From the NCBI RefSeq assembly GCF_010671605.1, contig NZ_JAABOO010000001.1:1178001-1242000 (forward strand): DNA of 64,000 bases, given 5' to 3'. Under the pieces are notes generated by a model. It saw nothing but the letters and a program-made list of their open reading frames with translations, was not told the origin of the DNA and did no database searches. This document shows, one piece after another, positions 8,255-17,984 of the stretch. Numbering within the stretch: the first letter of the stretch is position 1; each line of letters begins with the position of its first letter. This DNA is from Leptobacterium flavescens (GTDB lineage Bacteria; Bacteroidota; Bacteroidia; Flavobacteriales; Flavobacteriaceae). The position numbers and the translations under genes were made by a program.

Positions 8255-11200
8255 ATGAAACAAAATTTATTCACTTTTGTTCTTTTTGTAGTCATGTTTG
8301 TTTCTAACTCATTCGCACAGAATATCAATGTTACCGGGACGGTAACTTCAAGCTCGGACGGCTCACCGCTTCCGGGGGTGAATATTCTGGTTGTTGGAAC
8401 CACAAACGGTACCCAAACAGACTTTGATGGTAAATACACCATCTCTGCTTCTGTAGGCGATGTTCTTAGATTTTCTTATTTAGGATTAAAAACAACAGAA
8501 GTAACAGTAGGATCATCTGCAGTAATAGATGTGCAGATGGAAGAAGATGCCGAGCAACTCGAAGGTGTTGTGGTAACAGCATTCGGTATCCAACAAGAAG
8601 CTAGAAAACTCGGTTATTCCGTACAGGACGTTAAGTCGGATCAACTGGTACAGGCAGCCGATCCCAATATCGGTTCTGCCCTGCGCGGAAAACTGGCAGG
8701 TGTAAACATCAATTCTAATGCCGGAGGAATTGGGTCTTCGGTAGGTATTACAGTTAGAGGGGTAAGTTCCCTCGGAGTTAACAACCAACCATTAATTGTA
8801 TTAGACGGGGTTATTATCAGTAGTAATCAGGGAGGACAAGGTGATTTTGCTTCCGGTATTGATTACGGTAACACCCTTTCCAACCTCAACCCTAACGATA
8901 TTGAAAATATCTCCTTACTCAAAGGTGGTAATGCCACTGCCTTATACGGATTCAGGGGAATTAACGGGGTATTGGTGATCACCACCAAAAAAGGGCGTTC
9001 GGAAAAACCGGTTATCGAGATCAACTCTTCGGTAACAGCTAATTCCGTACTTGTGGAACCCGAGTTCCAGAACGAATACGGACAAGGATTTTTCGATACC
9101 TCTACAAATCAGTTGGTTTATGATATTACGAGATCCAGTAGTTTCGGTCCGAGACTGGACGGTACGGATCGCGAGCGATTTGACGGAGTAGGAACAGCTC
9201 CTTACTCTGCAGGAGATAACGGTTTTAAGGATTTCTTTCAGACCGGGGTTTCCTTCCTGAACTCTATTTCCATCTCTCAGGGGAAGGAAAATTTCGACTA
9301 CCGCTTCAGTTATTCAAGATCGGATGACGAATCCGTTATTCCGGGAAGTACGCTAAAGAGGCAGAACTTCAGTATTAAAGCGGGAGCCCAGATCACAGAT
9401 TGGTTAAAGATCACCGGAAAGATAGATTATATCAACCAGGACGGAAGAAACAGGCCTGAGTTAACCGGAGGACAAACCAATATTGTTCGTGCTTTATCTT
9501 TAAGGCCGAGAAATATTTCCAACAGCCTGTTGAGAAACAATTTCCTGGAGCCCGACGGGACTCCGAACAACTGGGCAGGAGCATTTATTACCAATCCTTA
9601 TTACACGGTAAACACCTTGTTGAACCAGGATGAAACAGATCGTTATATAAGTCTACTGGATGTTAATGTTGATATTTATAAAGGATTATCAGCCTTGTTA
9701 AGGATCTCTCAGGATCATATTGTAACCAGCCAGCAGATATTCAATCCGCTGGGAGCTTTTGATATAGCAGGTAACGGTAGATTTGTAGATACCAATTCAA
9801 CTGCCAGGAACAATAACTACGATCTTATTTTCACTTATAACAATAGCCTTAACGACGATTTAAGCCTTGGAGCTACTTTCGGACTCAGTCACTTTGACGC
9901 TTCCTTCAATTCACTTCAGGCCGTTGGAGAAACCTTTTTGATCCCTAACTTTTTCTCACTGAATAATTTCGACAGTATAAATGTTACTCCGAATTCTGCA
10001 AGGAATTCTTCCAATTCGGTTTTCGGATCCGTAACACTGGGATATAAGAATTACCTCTTTGCAGAATTTACAGCCAGGAACGACTGGAGTTCGACGCTTC
10101 CTATTGATGAAGCTTCCTTCTTCTACCCTTCCGTAGGTCTGAGTTTTGTTGCAACAGATGCCATTCCTTCTCTTCAGGACAGCAGCTGGCTCTCCTCTCT
10201 TAAGTTAAGAGGAAGTTTTGCGCAAACCGGTAATGCTACCACTGCATTTTCACTGATAAATACATTTAATATTTCATCTAACCTGTTTAACGGTCAGAGG
10301 TTCTTCTTCCTTGGAACCACAGAAGAAGGTGCCGGAGCAGGACCCGCGCTTAACAACCCGGGCCTAGTACCCGAAATATCGAATACATTTGAATTCGGAG
10401 TTGATGCACGCTTCCTGAATAATCGTATCGGTCTGGCGGCCACATACTACAATATCAGGACCAAGGACCAGATATTAAACCTTTCTCTTCCGCCTTCCAG
10501 TGGAGCGGCAAGTCAGATCATTAATGCAGGATTGGTTACCAATAAGGGTATTGAGATCTCTGTGGATGCAGATATTATTCAGAATGAGGACTTTAAGTGG
10601 TCAACAAATGTTAACTTTACAACAAATAACAACGTAGTTGAAGAGCTTGCTCAGGGTGTTGAAAGAAACATCCTGGTAAGACAGTTCAACGACGTGATCC
10701 AGGTTGCAGCAGAAGAAGGGTCAAGTCCTCAGGGATTATTCGGAACTACTTTTGAAAGAGATGATAACGGAAATGTCATCTTCGATTCTGACGGTTTGCC
10801 ACAAGTAGGTGAAATAGACCAGATAGGTGATGCGGCACCAGATGCCTTCCTGAACTGGAGTAACACCTTCACTTATAAGCAATTTACACTTAGCTTCCTT
10901 CTGGATGCCAGATTCGGAGGAGACATATTCTCACTTTCGGAAATACAAAGACATACACAAGGTACCGCTATAGAAACACTACAAGGGCGTGATTTCTTTA
11001 CGGGAGGACAAGGAATTCCGGTTCCTGCAGATGCTGTAATTAACGGAACCCTGGATCCGGATGTACAGGCAAGAGGAGTAAACCCGCAAAATTACTGGGG
11101 AAGACTCGGACAGATAGCAGAAAACTGGGTGTTTGACGGAAGCTTTGTTAAATTCAGGGAACTGACTTTCGGTTACAGATTCCCGAAAAGCTTTACAGAT

Positions 11201-11377
11201 CGTTTGCATCTGTCTAATCTATCTATCACTTACGTAGGAAGAAATTTAGCTATCCTGCATAGCAACACAGATAATTTTGATCCTGAAACAGGCTTTAATA
11301 CAAGCTTCGGCGGAGTTGAGTTCTTCGGACTTCCATCGGCCAGCAGTCACGGATTAAAACTGAATATCACTTTCTAA
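8255..11377 (+). CDS. SusC/RagA-family TonB-linked outer-membrane receptor
   Basis: The 1040-residue protein has a 22-aa signal peptide ending NSFAQ. A carboxypeptidase-regulatory-like beta-sandwich (about 25-105, GTVTSSSDGSPLPGVNILV ... DFDGKYTISA) follows, then a plug domain (about 110-235, with VVVTAFGIQQEARKLGY and LRGKLAGVNI) and a long beta-barrel ending in an aromatic C-terminus (LKLNITF). This is the usual layout and size of SusC proteins that form the importer with the SusD lipoprotein encoded 53 bp downstream. Genes downstream (GH20, GH18, NagB) point to chitin or GlcNAc oligomers as cargo. Energy would come from TonB-ExbBD encoded elsewhere. Confidence 0.95.
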   Translation: MKQNLFTFVLFVVMFVSNSFAQNINVTGTVTSSSDGSPLPGVNILVVGTTNGTQTDFDGKYTISASVGDVLRFSYLGLKTTEVTVGSSAVIDVQMEEDAEQLEGVVVTAFGIQQEARKLGYSVQDVKSDQLVQAADPNIGSALRGKLAGVNINSNAGGIGSSVGITVRGVSSLGVNNQPLIVLDGVIISSNQGGQGDFASGIDYGNTLSNLNPNDIENISLLKGGNATALYGFRGINGVLVITTKKGRSEKPVIEINSSVTANSVLVEPEFQNEYGQGFFDTSTNQLVYDITRSSSFGPRLDGTDRERFDGVGTAPYSAGDNGFKDFFQTGVSFLNSISISQGKENFDYRFSYSRSDDESVIPGSTLKRQNFSIKAGAQITDWLKITGKIDYINQDGRNRPELTGGQTNIVRALSLRPRNISNSLLRNNFLEPDGTPNNWAGAFITNPYYTVNTLLNQDETDRYISLLDVNVDIYKGLSALLRISQDHIVTSQQIFNPLGAFDIAGNGRFVDTNSTARNNNYDLIFTYNNSLNDDLSLGATFGLSHFDASFNSLQAVGETFLIPNFFSLNNFDSINVTPNSARNSSNSVFGSVTLGYKNYLFAEFTARNDWSSTLPIDEASFFYPSVGLSFVATDAIPSLQDSSWLSSLKLRGSFAQTGNATTAFSLINTFNISSNLFNGQRFFFLGTTEEGAGAGPALNNPGLVPEISNTFEFGVDARFLNNRIGLAATYYNIRTKDQILNLSLPPSSGAASQIINAGLVTNKGIEISVDADIIQNEDFKWSTNVNFTTNNNVVEELAQGVERNILVRQFNDVIQVAAEEGSSPQGLFGTTFERDDNGNVIFDSDGLPQVGEIDQIGDAAPDAFLNWSNTFTYKQFTLSFLLDARFGGDIFSLSEIQRHTQGTAIETLQGRDFFTGGQGIPVPADAVINGTLDPDVQARGVNPQNYWGRLGQIAENWVFDGSFVKFRELTFGYRFPKSFTDRLHLSNLSITYVGRNLAILHSNTDNFDPETGFNTSFGGVEFFGLPSASSHGLKLNITF

Positions 11378-11430
11378 GCGAATTTAGGATAATATGGAAT
11401 TAAAATTTATCGGAAATAAAATATAAACTT

Positions 11431-12966
11431 ATGAAAGCAAAAAAATCGATATTAGGGGCTTTGGGGTTTCTCTTCCTGATGATATCACCTGTATCATGTA
11501 CCAAAGATTTTGAAGATATAAACACGGACCCGGTAAACCCTCAGTCGGCAACGACAGAAGGAATTATGGCCGGAGTACAGTACTTTGAGTTTGCCGAGCC
11601 GCGATTTCTGACGTGGAGGGGTAATCTGATCTACTCAAATCAGTTCTCGCATCAGTTCAGCTATAATGCCGAAGGTGCCTGGTTTGCAGGAGATGCCTAT
11701 CAGAATAACCAGGGATGGACCAATGCCATGTTCGATGCTTCTTATCAGAAAGTATCGTTAAATGCCAGAAATCTGCTGGGTACTTATATACAGGAAGGCG
11801 ATACCAACGGAGTTGCCGTAGCACGTATTATGATGTCCTGGTTCTATCAGAAAATGACCGATATTTTCGGAGCTATTCCTTATAGCGATGTTATCGGAGA
11901 AGAGCTTATTCTTCAGAACCCGCAACCGAGCTACGATTCTCAAAGAGATATTTATATGGGGATCATTAATGACCTGACGGCTCAGATGGATGCCATTGGA
12001 AGTTCTACAACAATCATCGGAGGTGCCTCCGGAGATTATCTCTATCAGGGAGATCCTCAAAAGTGGAGAACCTTTGCCAATACCCTGAGATTGCGTATGG
12101 CCCTGAGAGCCAGAGCAGCCTTTATTCAGGACGGTGATCAGGCGTTTATTGATGGAATTATAAATGACTGCCTGAGTAACTCACTTATAGATGAGACCAA
12201 TCAGGCCTTGTTAAACAAGTCTACTTCTGCCCTGATCCTTTCATTCCTCGACGGAGGGTTTGAAGATATTTACTGGGGATTCGGTGGAGTTGGTTCTAAA
12301 TGGGTATTCTCAGACCGCTACATGAATATGCTTAATGACAATAACGATCCGAGAAGAGGAGAAATGGCAGACCCATCTCCAAACGATACATATAACGGAG
12401 CACCGGTATCTGCAAGAGCACTTTCTGCTCGCGATGACCTGGCTATTCCTTCCGCCAAGATAATAGGAACTTCAACCACAGATGTTGCCAGTATAGTTCC
12501 TACTCAGATCCTGACTGCTGCAGAGTCCTACTTTTTACAGGCCGAAGCTGCCCTTCTGGGTTACGGAGGTGGAAATGCACAGGGCTTTTATGAGCAGGGA
12601 ATTAGAGCAAGTATGAACTTTTGGGGCGTAGACGGGGCCGATACCGATCAATTCATAAACAACGAAACAATTGCTACCCTGGCAGGGTCTGTAGATGAGC
12701 AGTTGAATATGGTCTGGAATCAACGCTGGCTTGCGCTTTTGATGAATGGCTACGAAGCCTGGGCACTGGTAAGGAGAACAAATCTGATTGATGACCTGAC
12801 AGATAACACACTGTTCTTCGTATCTCAGCCTAATGCGGGAGTCGTACCGAGAAGATTAATGTATTCATCTACCGAACTGGTTTCTAATGAAGCAAATGTA
12901 AATGCTGCCATTAACAGCCAGGGACCGGATGAAATGACAACTAACCTTTGGTGGGATGTTGACTAA
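11431..12966 (+). CDS. SusD/RagB-family surface glycan-binding lipoprotein
   Basis: The 511-residue lipoprotein has lipobox PVSC (about residue 24) and then the family start CTKDFEDINTDPVNPQSA. Helical TPR-like segments typical of SusD-like proteins follow (ARIMMSWFYQKMTDIFGAIPYSDVI; TFANTLRLRMALRARAA; ILTAAESYFLQAEAALLGY). The C-terminus carries the usual NQRWLALLMNGYEAWALVRRT element. It forms the lid of the SusC importer. Downstream, 12987-13002 can form a small 6-bp hairpin without a T-run, which could reduce read-through into nagB. Cargo is inferred from the locus as chitin-type oligosaccharides. Confidence 0.94.
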   Translation: MKAKKSILGALGFLFLMISPVSCTKDFEDINTDPVNPQSATTEGIMAGVQYFEFAEPRFLTWRGNLIYSNQFSHQFSYNAEGAWFAGDAYQNNQGWTNAMFDASYQKVSLNARNLLGTYIQEGDTNGVAVARIMMSWFYQKMTDIFGAIPYSDVIGEELILQNPQPSYDSQRDIYMGIINDLTAQMDAIGSSTTIIGGASGDYLYQGDPQKWRTFANTLRLRMALRARAAFIQDGDQAFIDGIINDCLSNSLIDETNQALLNKSTSALILSFLDGGFEDIYWGFGGVGSKWVFSDRYMNMLNDNNDPRRGEMADPSPNDTYNGAPVSARALSARDDLAIPSAKIIGTSTTDVASIVPTQILTAAESYFLQAEAALLGYGGGNAQGFYEQGIRASMNFWGVDGADTDQFINNETIATLAGSVDEQLNMVWNQRWLALLMNGYEAWALVRRTNLIDDLTDNTLFFVSQPNAGVVPRRLMYSSTELVSNEANVNAAINSQGPDEMTTNLWWDVD

Positions 12967-13092
12967 GCAGCTATCTGCTTGGTTAACTTTCCTCCGGGAA
13001 GGAGATTAGATATAAATGGACAGGGAGATCCCCGCCATAAAGAAAACAGTAATTAGTAAATCAATAGCTGATCTTAAAACACAAGACGAGAA

Positions 13093-15003
13093 ATGAATAA
13101 AATAACTTTCAAAGAGGTCGGGAAGTTTGAGGAAACCAGATTCGAGAAAATCCACAATGAGGTTTTCGAAGATGCTGCGCATGCTTCAAAGCTGGTAGCA
13201 CATGAAATTGCCGATTTGATCAAGCAGAAGCAAGGGATGGGAGAGCAATGTGTACTTGGTCTGGCAACGGGTTCTTCTCCGATTAAAGTGTATGAAGAGT
13301 TAGTGAATATGCACAAGGAAGGACTACTGAGTTTTAGGAACGTGGTTACGTTCAACCTTGATGAGTATTACCCAATGCAGCCCGAAAACAGGCAGAGTTA
13401 TTATCATTTTATGCATCAGCATTTGTTTGATCATGTAGATATAAACCCCGAGAACATCAATATTCCTGACGGAGAAGTTCCGGTTGAAGAGTTACATCAG
13501 TACTGTATTGATTACGAAATGAAGATCAAGCATTGCGGAGGTCTGGACCTTCAGTTACTCGGAATCGGTAGAACGGGGCATATCGGATTTAACGAACCCG
13601 GATCCCATTATAATTCGGGAACCAGGATCATTACACTGGATCATATAACAAGAGTTGATGCAGCTTCCGATTTTAACGGGATAGAAAATGTTCCGAAGAA
13701 AGCCATCACCATGGGGATCAGCACGATCATGAAAGCCAAACGGATCATCATGCTGGCATGGGGGCATAAGAAATCGGATATCATCAAGGAAACTATAGAA
13801 GGTGAGATCACTTCCGAAGTACCGGCAACTTATCTGCAAAGGCATAAGAATACGGTAGTTATTCTGGACAATGAAGCAGCTTCGGAGTTAACCCGTATCA
13901 AAACCCCGTGGTTGGTAGGTCAGTGCGTGTGGACAGAAGAACTGAAACGCAAAGCCATTACCTGGCTGAGCCAGGAGGTCAATAAGCCACTGCTTAAGCT
14001 TACCGATAAGGATTATAACGATCACGGAATGTCAGGTTTACTGGCTCTTGAGGGGTCTGCTTATGATCTGAACATAAAAATGTTCAATGTGCTTCAGCAT
14101 ACCATTACGGGATGGCCGGGTGGAAAACCCAATGCAGATGACAGCAAAAGGCCCGAGCGTGCCAATCCGGCTCAAAAAAGAGTCATCATTTTCAGTCCGC
14201 ATCCGGATGATGATGTGATCTCTATGGGCGGGACTTTTTCACGCCTGGTAGATCAGGGACATGAGGTTCATGTAGCCTATCAGACGTCCGGAAATATTGC
14301 TGTGACTGATGAGGAAGCTCTCAAATTTGCAGAAGTCGCAAAAGAAATGATCAGCGGAAATGAGGAAGCTTTTCACCAGGTGGTTACCAGCATACGGAAC
14401 AAACGCCTAAAGGATACTGACAGTCCGCAGGTACGAAAAATAAAAGGCCTGATAAGAAGAATGGAATCTTACGGGGCAACCCGTTATATAGGCCTGAAAG
14501 ACTGTAATGTTCGTTTTCTGGACCTTCCGTTCTACGAAACCGGAAAGATCAAAAAGAAACCTGTCGGAAAGAAGGATGTTCAGGTTGTTATTGATCTGAT
14601 CAGAGAGATACAACCCCATCAGATCTATGCCGCAGGAGATCTCGCAGATCCTCACGGAACCCATAAATTATGTCTGGACGTGGTCATGGAAGCTATAGTA
14701 CAATTAAAAAAAGAAAGCTTTATGGACGATTGCTGGGTGTGGCTTTACCGCGGAGCCTGGCATGAATGGGATATTTCTGAGATCGATATGGCCGTACCTC
14801 TGAGTCCGGATGAAGTAAACAGAAAGACAAACGCCATTTTATTTCATCAGTCCCAAAAAGACAAAGTGATGTTCCAGGGAGAAGACTCCAGAGAATTCTG
14901 GGTCCGTGCCCAGGAAAGGAACCGGGCTACCGCAAGATTATACGATGCCATGGGATTGGCAGATTATGAAGCGATCGAAGCCTTTAAAAGATATTACTTT
15001 TAA
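13093..15003 (+). CDS. nagB: Glucosamine-6-phosphate deaminase fused to a LmbE/PIG-L-type deacetylase domain
   Basis: Residues about 1-275 are NagB-like: VLGLATGSSPIKVYEEL phosphate loop, FNLDEYY with D90, and GRTGHIGFNEPGS with H163 and E168. The E. coli catalytic Asp141 position is occupied by Thr161. After a linker, residues about 360-600 form a LmbE/PIG-L domain with metal motif HPDDD (His370, Asp372, Asp373) and HGTH (521-524). The NagB half converts GlcN-6-P to fructose-6-P plus ammonia; LmbE-type proteins remove acetyl groups from GlcNAc compounds. Similar long fusions are known in Bacteroidota, though the role of the second half is not settled. It lies between susD and GH20. Confidence 0.92.
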   Translation: MNKITFKEVGKFEETRFEKIHNEVFEDAAHASKLVAHEIADLIKQKQGMGEQCVLGLATGSSPIKVYEELVNMHKEGLLSFRNVVTFNLDEYYPMQPENRQSYYHFMHQHLFDHVDINPENINIPDGEVPVEELHQYCIDYEMKIKHCGGLDLQLLGIGRTGHIGFNEPGSHYNSGTRIITLDHITRVDAASDFNGIENVPKKAITMGISTIMKAKRIIMLAWGHKKSDIIKETIEGEITSEVPATYLQRHKNTVVILDNEAASELTRIKTPWLVGQCVWTEELKRKAITWLSQEVNKPLLKLTDKDYNDHGMSGLLALEGSAYDLNIKMFNVLQHTITGWPGGKPNADDSKRPERANPAQKRVIIFSPHPDDDVISMGGTFSRLVDQGHEVHVAYQTSGNIAVTDEEALKFAEVAKEMISGNEEAFHQVVTSIRNKRLKDTDSPQVRKIKGLIRRMESYGATRYIGLKDCNVRFLDLPFYETGKIKKKPVGKKDVQVVIDLIREIQPHQIYAAGDLADPHGTHKLCLDVVMEAIVQLKKESFMDDCWVWLYRGAWHEWDISEIDMAVPLSPDEVNRKTNAILFHQSQKDKVMFQGEDSREFWVRAQERNRATARLYDAMGLADYEAIEAFKRYYF

Positions 15004-15034
15004 TTAATTTGTTTGTATCAATTTTTATGCATTC

Positions 15035-15060
15035 CCCCTCTCAGTCTCTCCGGAGAGGGG
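15035..15060 (+). promoter_or_regulatory. GC-rich hairpin just upstream of the first GH20 gene
   Basis: A perfect 8-bp inverted repeat CCCCTCTC / GAGAGGGG with a 10-nt loop sits 10 nt before the ATG at 15071 and is followed by ATTATTTTCT. It could be a leaky terminator after nagB, an mRNA stabiliser, or a structure that masks the ribosome entry site of the GH20 gene. Confidence 0.5.
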
Positions 15061-15070
15061 ATTATTTTCT

Positions 15071-17107
15071 ATGAAAAAGAAGACGCTTTTCTTTCTTATC
15101 ATATCAGTGCTGATATTTACTTCCGGACTGATAGCTCAGGAGCATCATGCCTCAAATCTGAGCTTATTGCCATGGCCCAAAAAGGTCATTCCGGGAAACG
15201 GGCAACATATCCTTACTGAAAATTTCAGCCTCCGCATATCGGGAAATTTTGATAAAAGGATATACAGGGCGGCGACTTCTTTTTTAAACAGACTCGATCA
15301 GAGAACCGGTCTGCTTTTAACCAATAAGGACATATCTTCACAAACAAATAAAACATCCGAAGGGCAAAAGATGGAGATCCGGATAGAACGTCCCGGAAAA
15401 ACAGTGCTTTTTGAAGATGAATCCTATTCCCTTCAGGTCAAAAATGAAAAGATCATCCTGAGCAGTGTCACCGACCTGGGGGCTATGCATGGCCTGGAGA
15501 GCCTTCTGCAACTGCTTCAAAGTGATGAACAACATTATTTCTTTCCCCAACTAACTATAGAAGACAGTCCCAGATTTGCCTGGAGGGGACTTATGATAGA
15601 CGTGGCACGGCACTATCTGCCTTTATCCGTACTAAAGCGGAACATAGATGCCATGGCTACCGTAAAACTCAATGTATTTCACTGGCACCTCAGTGATGAC
15701 CAGGGCTTTCGGGTAGAGATCAAAAGTTATCCCGAGCTTCACAAAAAGGCTTCAGACGGACTTTTTTATACCCAGGATGAGATCAGGGAAATCGTTAGAT
15801 ATGCATCAGACAGGGGCATAAGAGTAGTTCCAGAAATTGATGTTCCCGGACATGCTACAGCTATTTTAACGGCTTATCCAGAATTGGCAAGCAAAGACAC
15901 CACCTATACGCTGGAAAGGAATAAAGGTATTTTTCACGCTACTCTTGATCCGACCAAAGAAGCTACCTATACTTTTATGGAAAGTGTGATCTCAGAACTG
16001 GCAGTACTATTCCCCGATGCCTATTTTCATATCGGAGGAGATGAGAACGAAGGAAAACACTGGGACGAAAGTTCCCGGATCCGGAAGTTTAAAAAAGAGC
16101 ATCAAATAAAGGACAACCACCAATTGCAGACCTATTTTAATATCAGGTTGCAGAAAATACTCAAAGCAAACCAAAAACGTATGATGGGTTGGGATGAGAT
16201 CCTGGAACCAGGACTCCCCAAAGATATTGTCATTCACTCCTGGAGAGGAAAAGAAGCTATGATCAAAGCTGCGAAGCAAGGGTATAAATCGGTACTCTCC
16301 AAAGGCTACTATATTGATCTGCTCTTCGATACCAAAACCCATTATGAGAACGATCCGATCTCGGATAGCGATGGTCTAAACCCCGAAGAAGTTAAAAATA
16401 TTCTTGGAGGAGAGGCTACCATGTGGGGCGAACTGGTAGATGCCAACAATGTAGATTCCAGGATATGGCCAAGAACAGCTGCCATAGCCGAACGTTTCTG
16501 GTCTGCATCTTCCGTAAACGATTTTGATTTCCTCGTAAAAAGGTTAAATGCAATAAGTGTTCAACTGGAAGCCTCCGGCCTCGATCATATAAAAAGTAGG
16601 GATCGTATTCTAAGAGGCCTTTTCCACACTAATGATATTGAAGCTTTCCGGACACTTTCAGAAATATGCAGGCCCATAACAGCCAGGGAACGTGTAGGGA
16701 AACCCTATAAAACCTATTACCCGCTGACCCTCTTTGTAGACGCCTGTACTCCCGATAATCCGCTCACCATGCATTTCAACAAACTGGTGAGGGTCTACCT
16801 GACTAAACAGGATCAAGACATTGAAAGTGAGATAAAAAGTTACCTGTTGAATTGGAAAAAGAACCATGACCGCTTACTCCAAAAGCACAGATCCCCTACC
16901 CTTACCGCCTTACTCCCCCTTTCGGAAGCCATTGCCGAACTGTCCGGTTTATTACTGCAAAAAATAGAAACAAAAAAGAAGTTTGATAAGGTTGAACAGG
17001 AACGAATAAATGTTCTTCTGGATCGTCTGGACACACCTGTTCTGAACGTACGATCGGCCATTACTGCCGATCTGAAGCTTCTTTCAGAAAATATAAACAC
17101 CCCATGA
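15071..17107 (+). CDS. GH20 beta-N-acetylhexosaminidase, exported
   Basis: The 678-residue protein has a signal peptide ending SGLIAQ, an N-terminal GH20b domain (about 30-155) and a catalytic GH20 barrel (about 160-500): PRFAWRGLMIDVARHYLP, VFHWHLSDDQGFRVEIKSYP, VVPEIDVPGHATA and the catalytic pair Asp324-Glu325 in HIGGDEN. In GH20 enzymes this pair uses the substrate N-acetyl group to remove terminal GlcNAc. No extra carbohydrate-binding domain is visible, but about 170 residues of helical tail follow the barrel. It overlaps the next gene by 4 bp (ATGA). Probably periplasmic, trimming imported chito-oligomers. Confidence 0.95.
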   Translation: MKKKTLFFLIISVLIFTSGLIAQEHHASNLSLLPWPKKVIPGNGQHILTENFSLRISGNFDKRIYRAATSFLNRLDQRTGLLLTNKDISSQTNKTSEGQKMEIRIERPGKTVLFEDESYSLQVKNEKIILSSVTDLGAMHGLESLLQLLQSDEQHYFFPQLTIEDSPRFAWRGLMIDVARHYLPLSVLKRNIDAMATVKLNVFHWHLSDDQGFRVEIKSYPELHKKASDGLFYTQDEIREIVRYASDRGIRVVPEIDVPGHATAILTAYPELASKDTTYTLERNKGIFHATLDPTKEATYTFMESVISELAVLFPDAYFHIGGDENEGKHWDESSRIRKFKKEHQIKDNHQLQTYFNIRLQKILKANQKRMMGWDEILEPGLPKDIVIHSWRGKEAMIKAAKQGYKSVLSKGYYIDLLFDTKTHYENDPISDSDGLNPEEVKNILGGEATMWGELVDANNVDSRIWPRTAAIAERFWSASSVNDFDFLVKRLNAISVQLEASGLDHIKSRDRILRGLFHTNDIEAFRTLSEICRPITARERVGKPYKTYYPLTLFVDACTPDNPLTMHFNKLVRVYLTKQDQDIESEIKSYLLNWKKNHDRLLQKHRSPTLTALLPLSEAIAELSGLLLQKIETKKKFDKVEQERINVLLDRLDTPVLNVRSAITADLKLLSENINTP

Positions 17108-17961
17108 AATATACAACAACCATCATAGCAATTAGCATTCTTTGCCTTTCTTCCTGTAAACCGGGAAGGGAAAGCAGTGACTTTACCGAAGAATCTGTTT
17201 TTACCGATGGGATCGAAGGCCCTGCAACCGATTATCTGGGGAATATCTATGCGGTAAACTTCCGGGAACAGGGCACTATAGGAAAAGTTACAGCCAAGGG
17301 AGAAAGTTCACTCTTTATCAATCTGCCCGAAGGAAGTATAGGAAACGGTATTCGCTTTGGTAAAAGGGATCAGATGTTCATTGCAGATTATACGAATCAC
17401 AATATCCTGGAAGTCGATTTAAAGACCAAAAAGATCGGGGTTTTTGCACATCAGCCTGCGGCCAATCAGCCGAATGACCTGGCCATAGCCCCCGATAAGA
17501 CCATTTATGCCAGCGATCCCAACTGGGAGGATCATACGGGAAACCTCTGGAAGGTTACCAGGGAAAAAGGCTTTGAACTCCTGGAAGAAAAAATGGGTAC
17601 TACAAACGGGATAGAGGTAAGTCCGGATGGTAAGAAATTATATGTGAACGAATCCATTCAGCAAAAGATATGGGTATACGATATCACGGAAGACGGGTCG
17701 GTAAAAAATAAGAGCCTCTTCCATTCCTTTCAGGATTTCGGTCTTGACGGGATGCGATGCGACCGGGAAGGAAACCTGTTTGTTTGCCGCTATGACAAGG
17801 GAACGATAGTGGTACTATCGCCCGAAGGAGAGCTTTTAAAAGAGTTTATGCTCAAAGGAAAAAGACCAACCAATATCACCTTTAGTAATGACTATAAAAG
17901 TTGTTATATAACGGTGGCAGACAGGGGGTGTATTGAGGTAATCAGGATAGGTTCTATTTAA
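17104..17961 (+). CDS. SMP-30/gluconolactonase-like beta-propeller lipoprotein
   Basis: The 285-residue protein has a lipobox (LSSC, about residue 18). The mature part follows the SMP-30/strictosidine-synthase-like propeller: EGPATDYLGNIYAVN, GNGIRFGKRDQMFIADY, QPNDLAIAPDKTIYASDP, TNGIEVSPDGKKLYVNES and GLDGMRCDREGNLFVC. The E-N-D metal-site pattern of SMP-30 lactonases is plausible (Glu in EGPA, Asn in TNGIE, Asp in DGMR). It is translationally coupled to the GH20 gene. It may hydrolyse a sugar lactone in the periplasm, or simply bind; lactonase activity is inferred from the family only. Confidence 0.8.
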   Translation: MKYTTTIIAISILCLSSCKPGRESSDFTEESVFTDGIEGPATDYLGNIYAVNFREQGTIGKVTAKGESSLFINLPEGSIGNGIRFGKRDQMFIADYTNHNILEVDLKTKKIGVFAHQPAANQPNDLAIAPDKTIYASDPNWEDHTGNLWKVTREKGFELLEEKMGTTNGIEVSPDGKKLYVNESIQQKIWVYDITEDGSVKNKSLFHSFQDFGLDGMRCDREGNLFVCRYDKGTIVVLSPEGELLKEFMLKGKRPTNITFSNDYKSCYITVADRGCIEVIRIGSI

Positions 17962-17984
17962 ACCTGTCAAAAGAACTAAGATCT

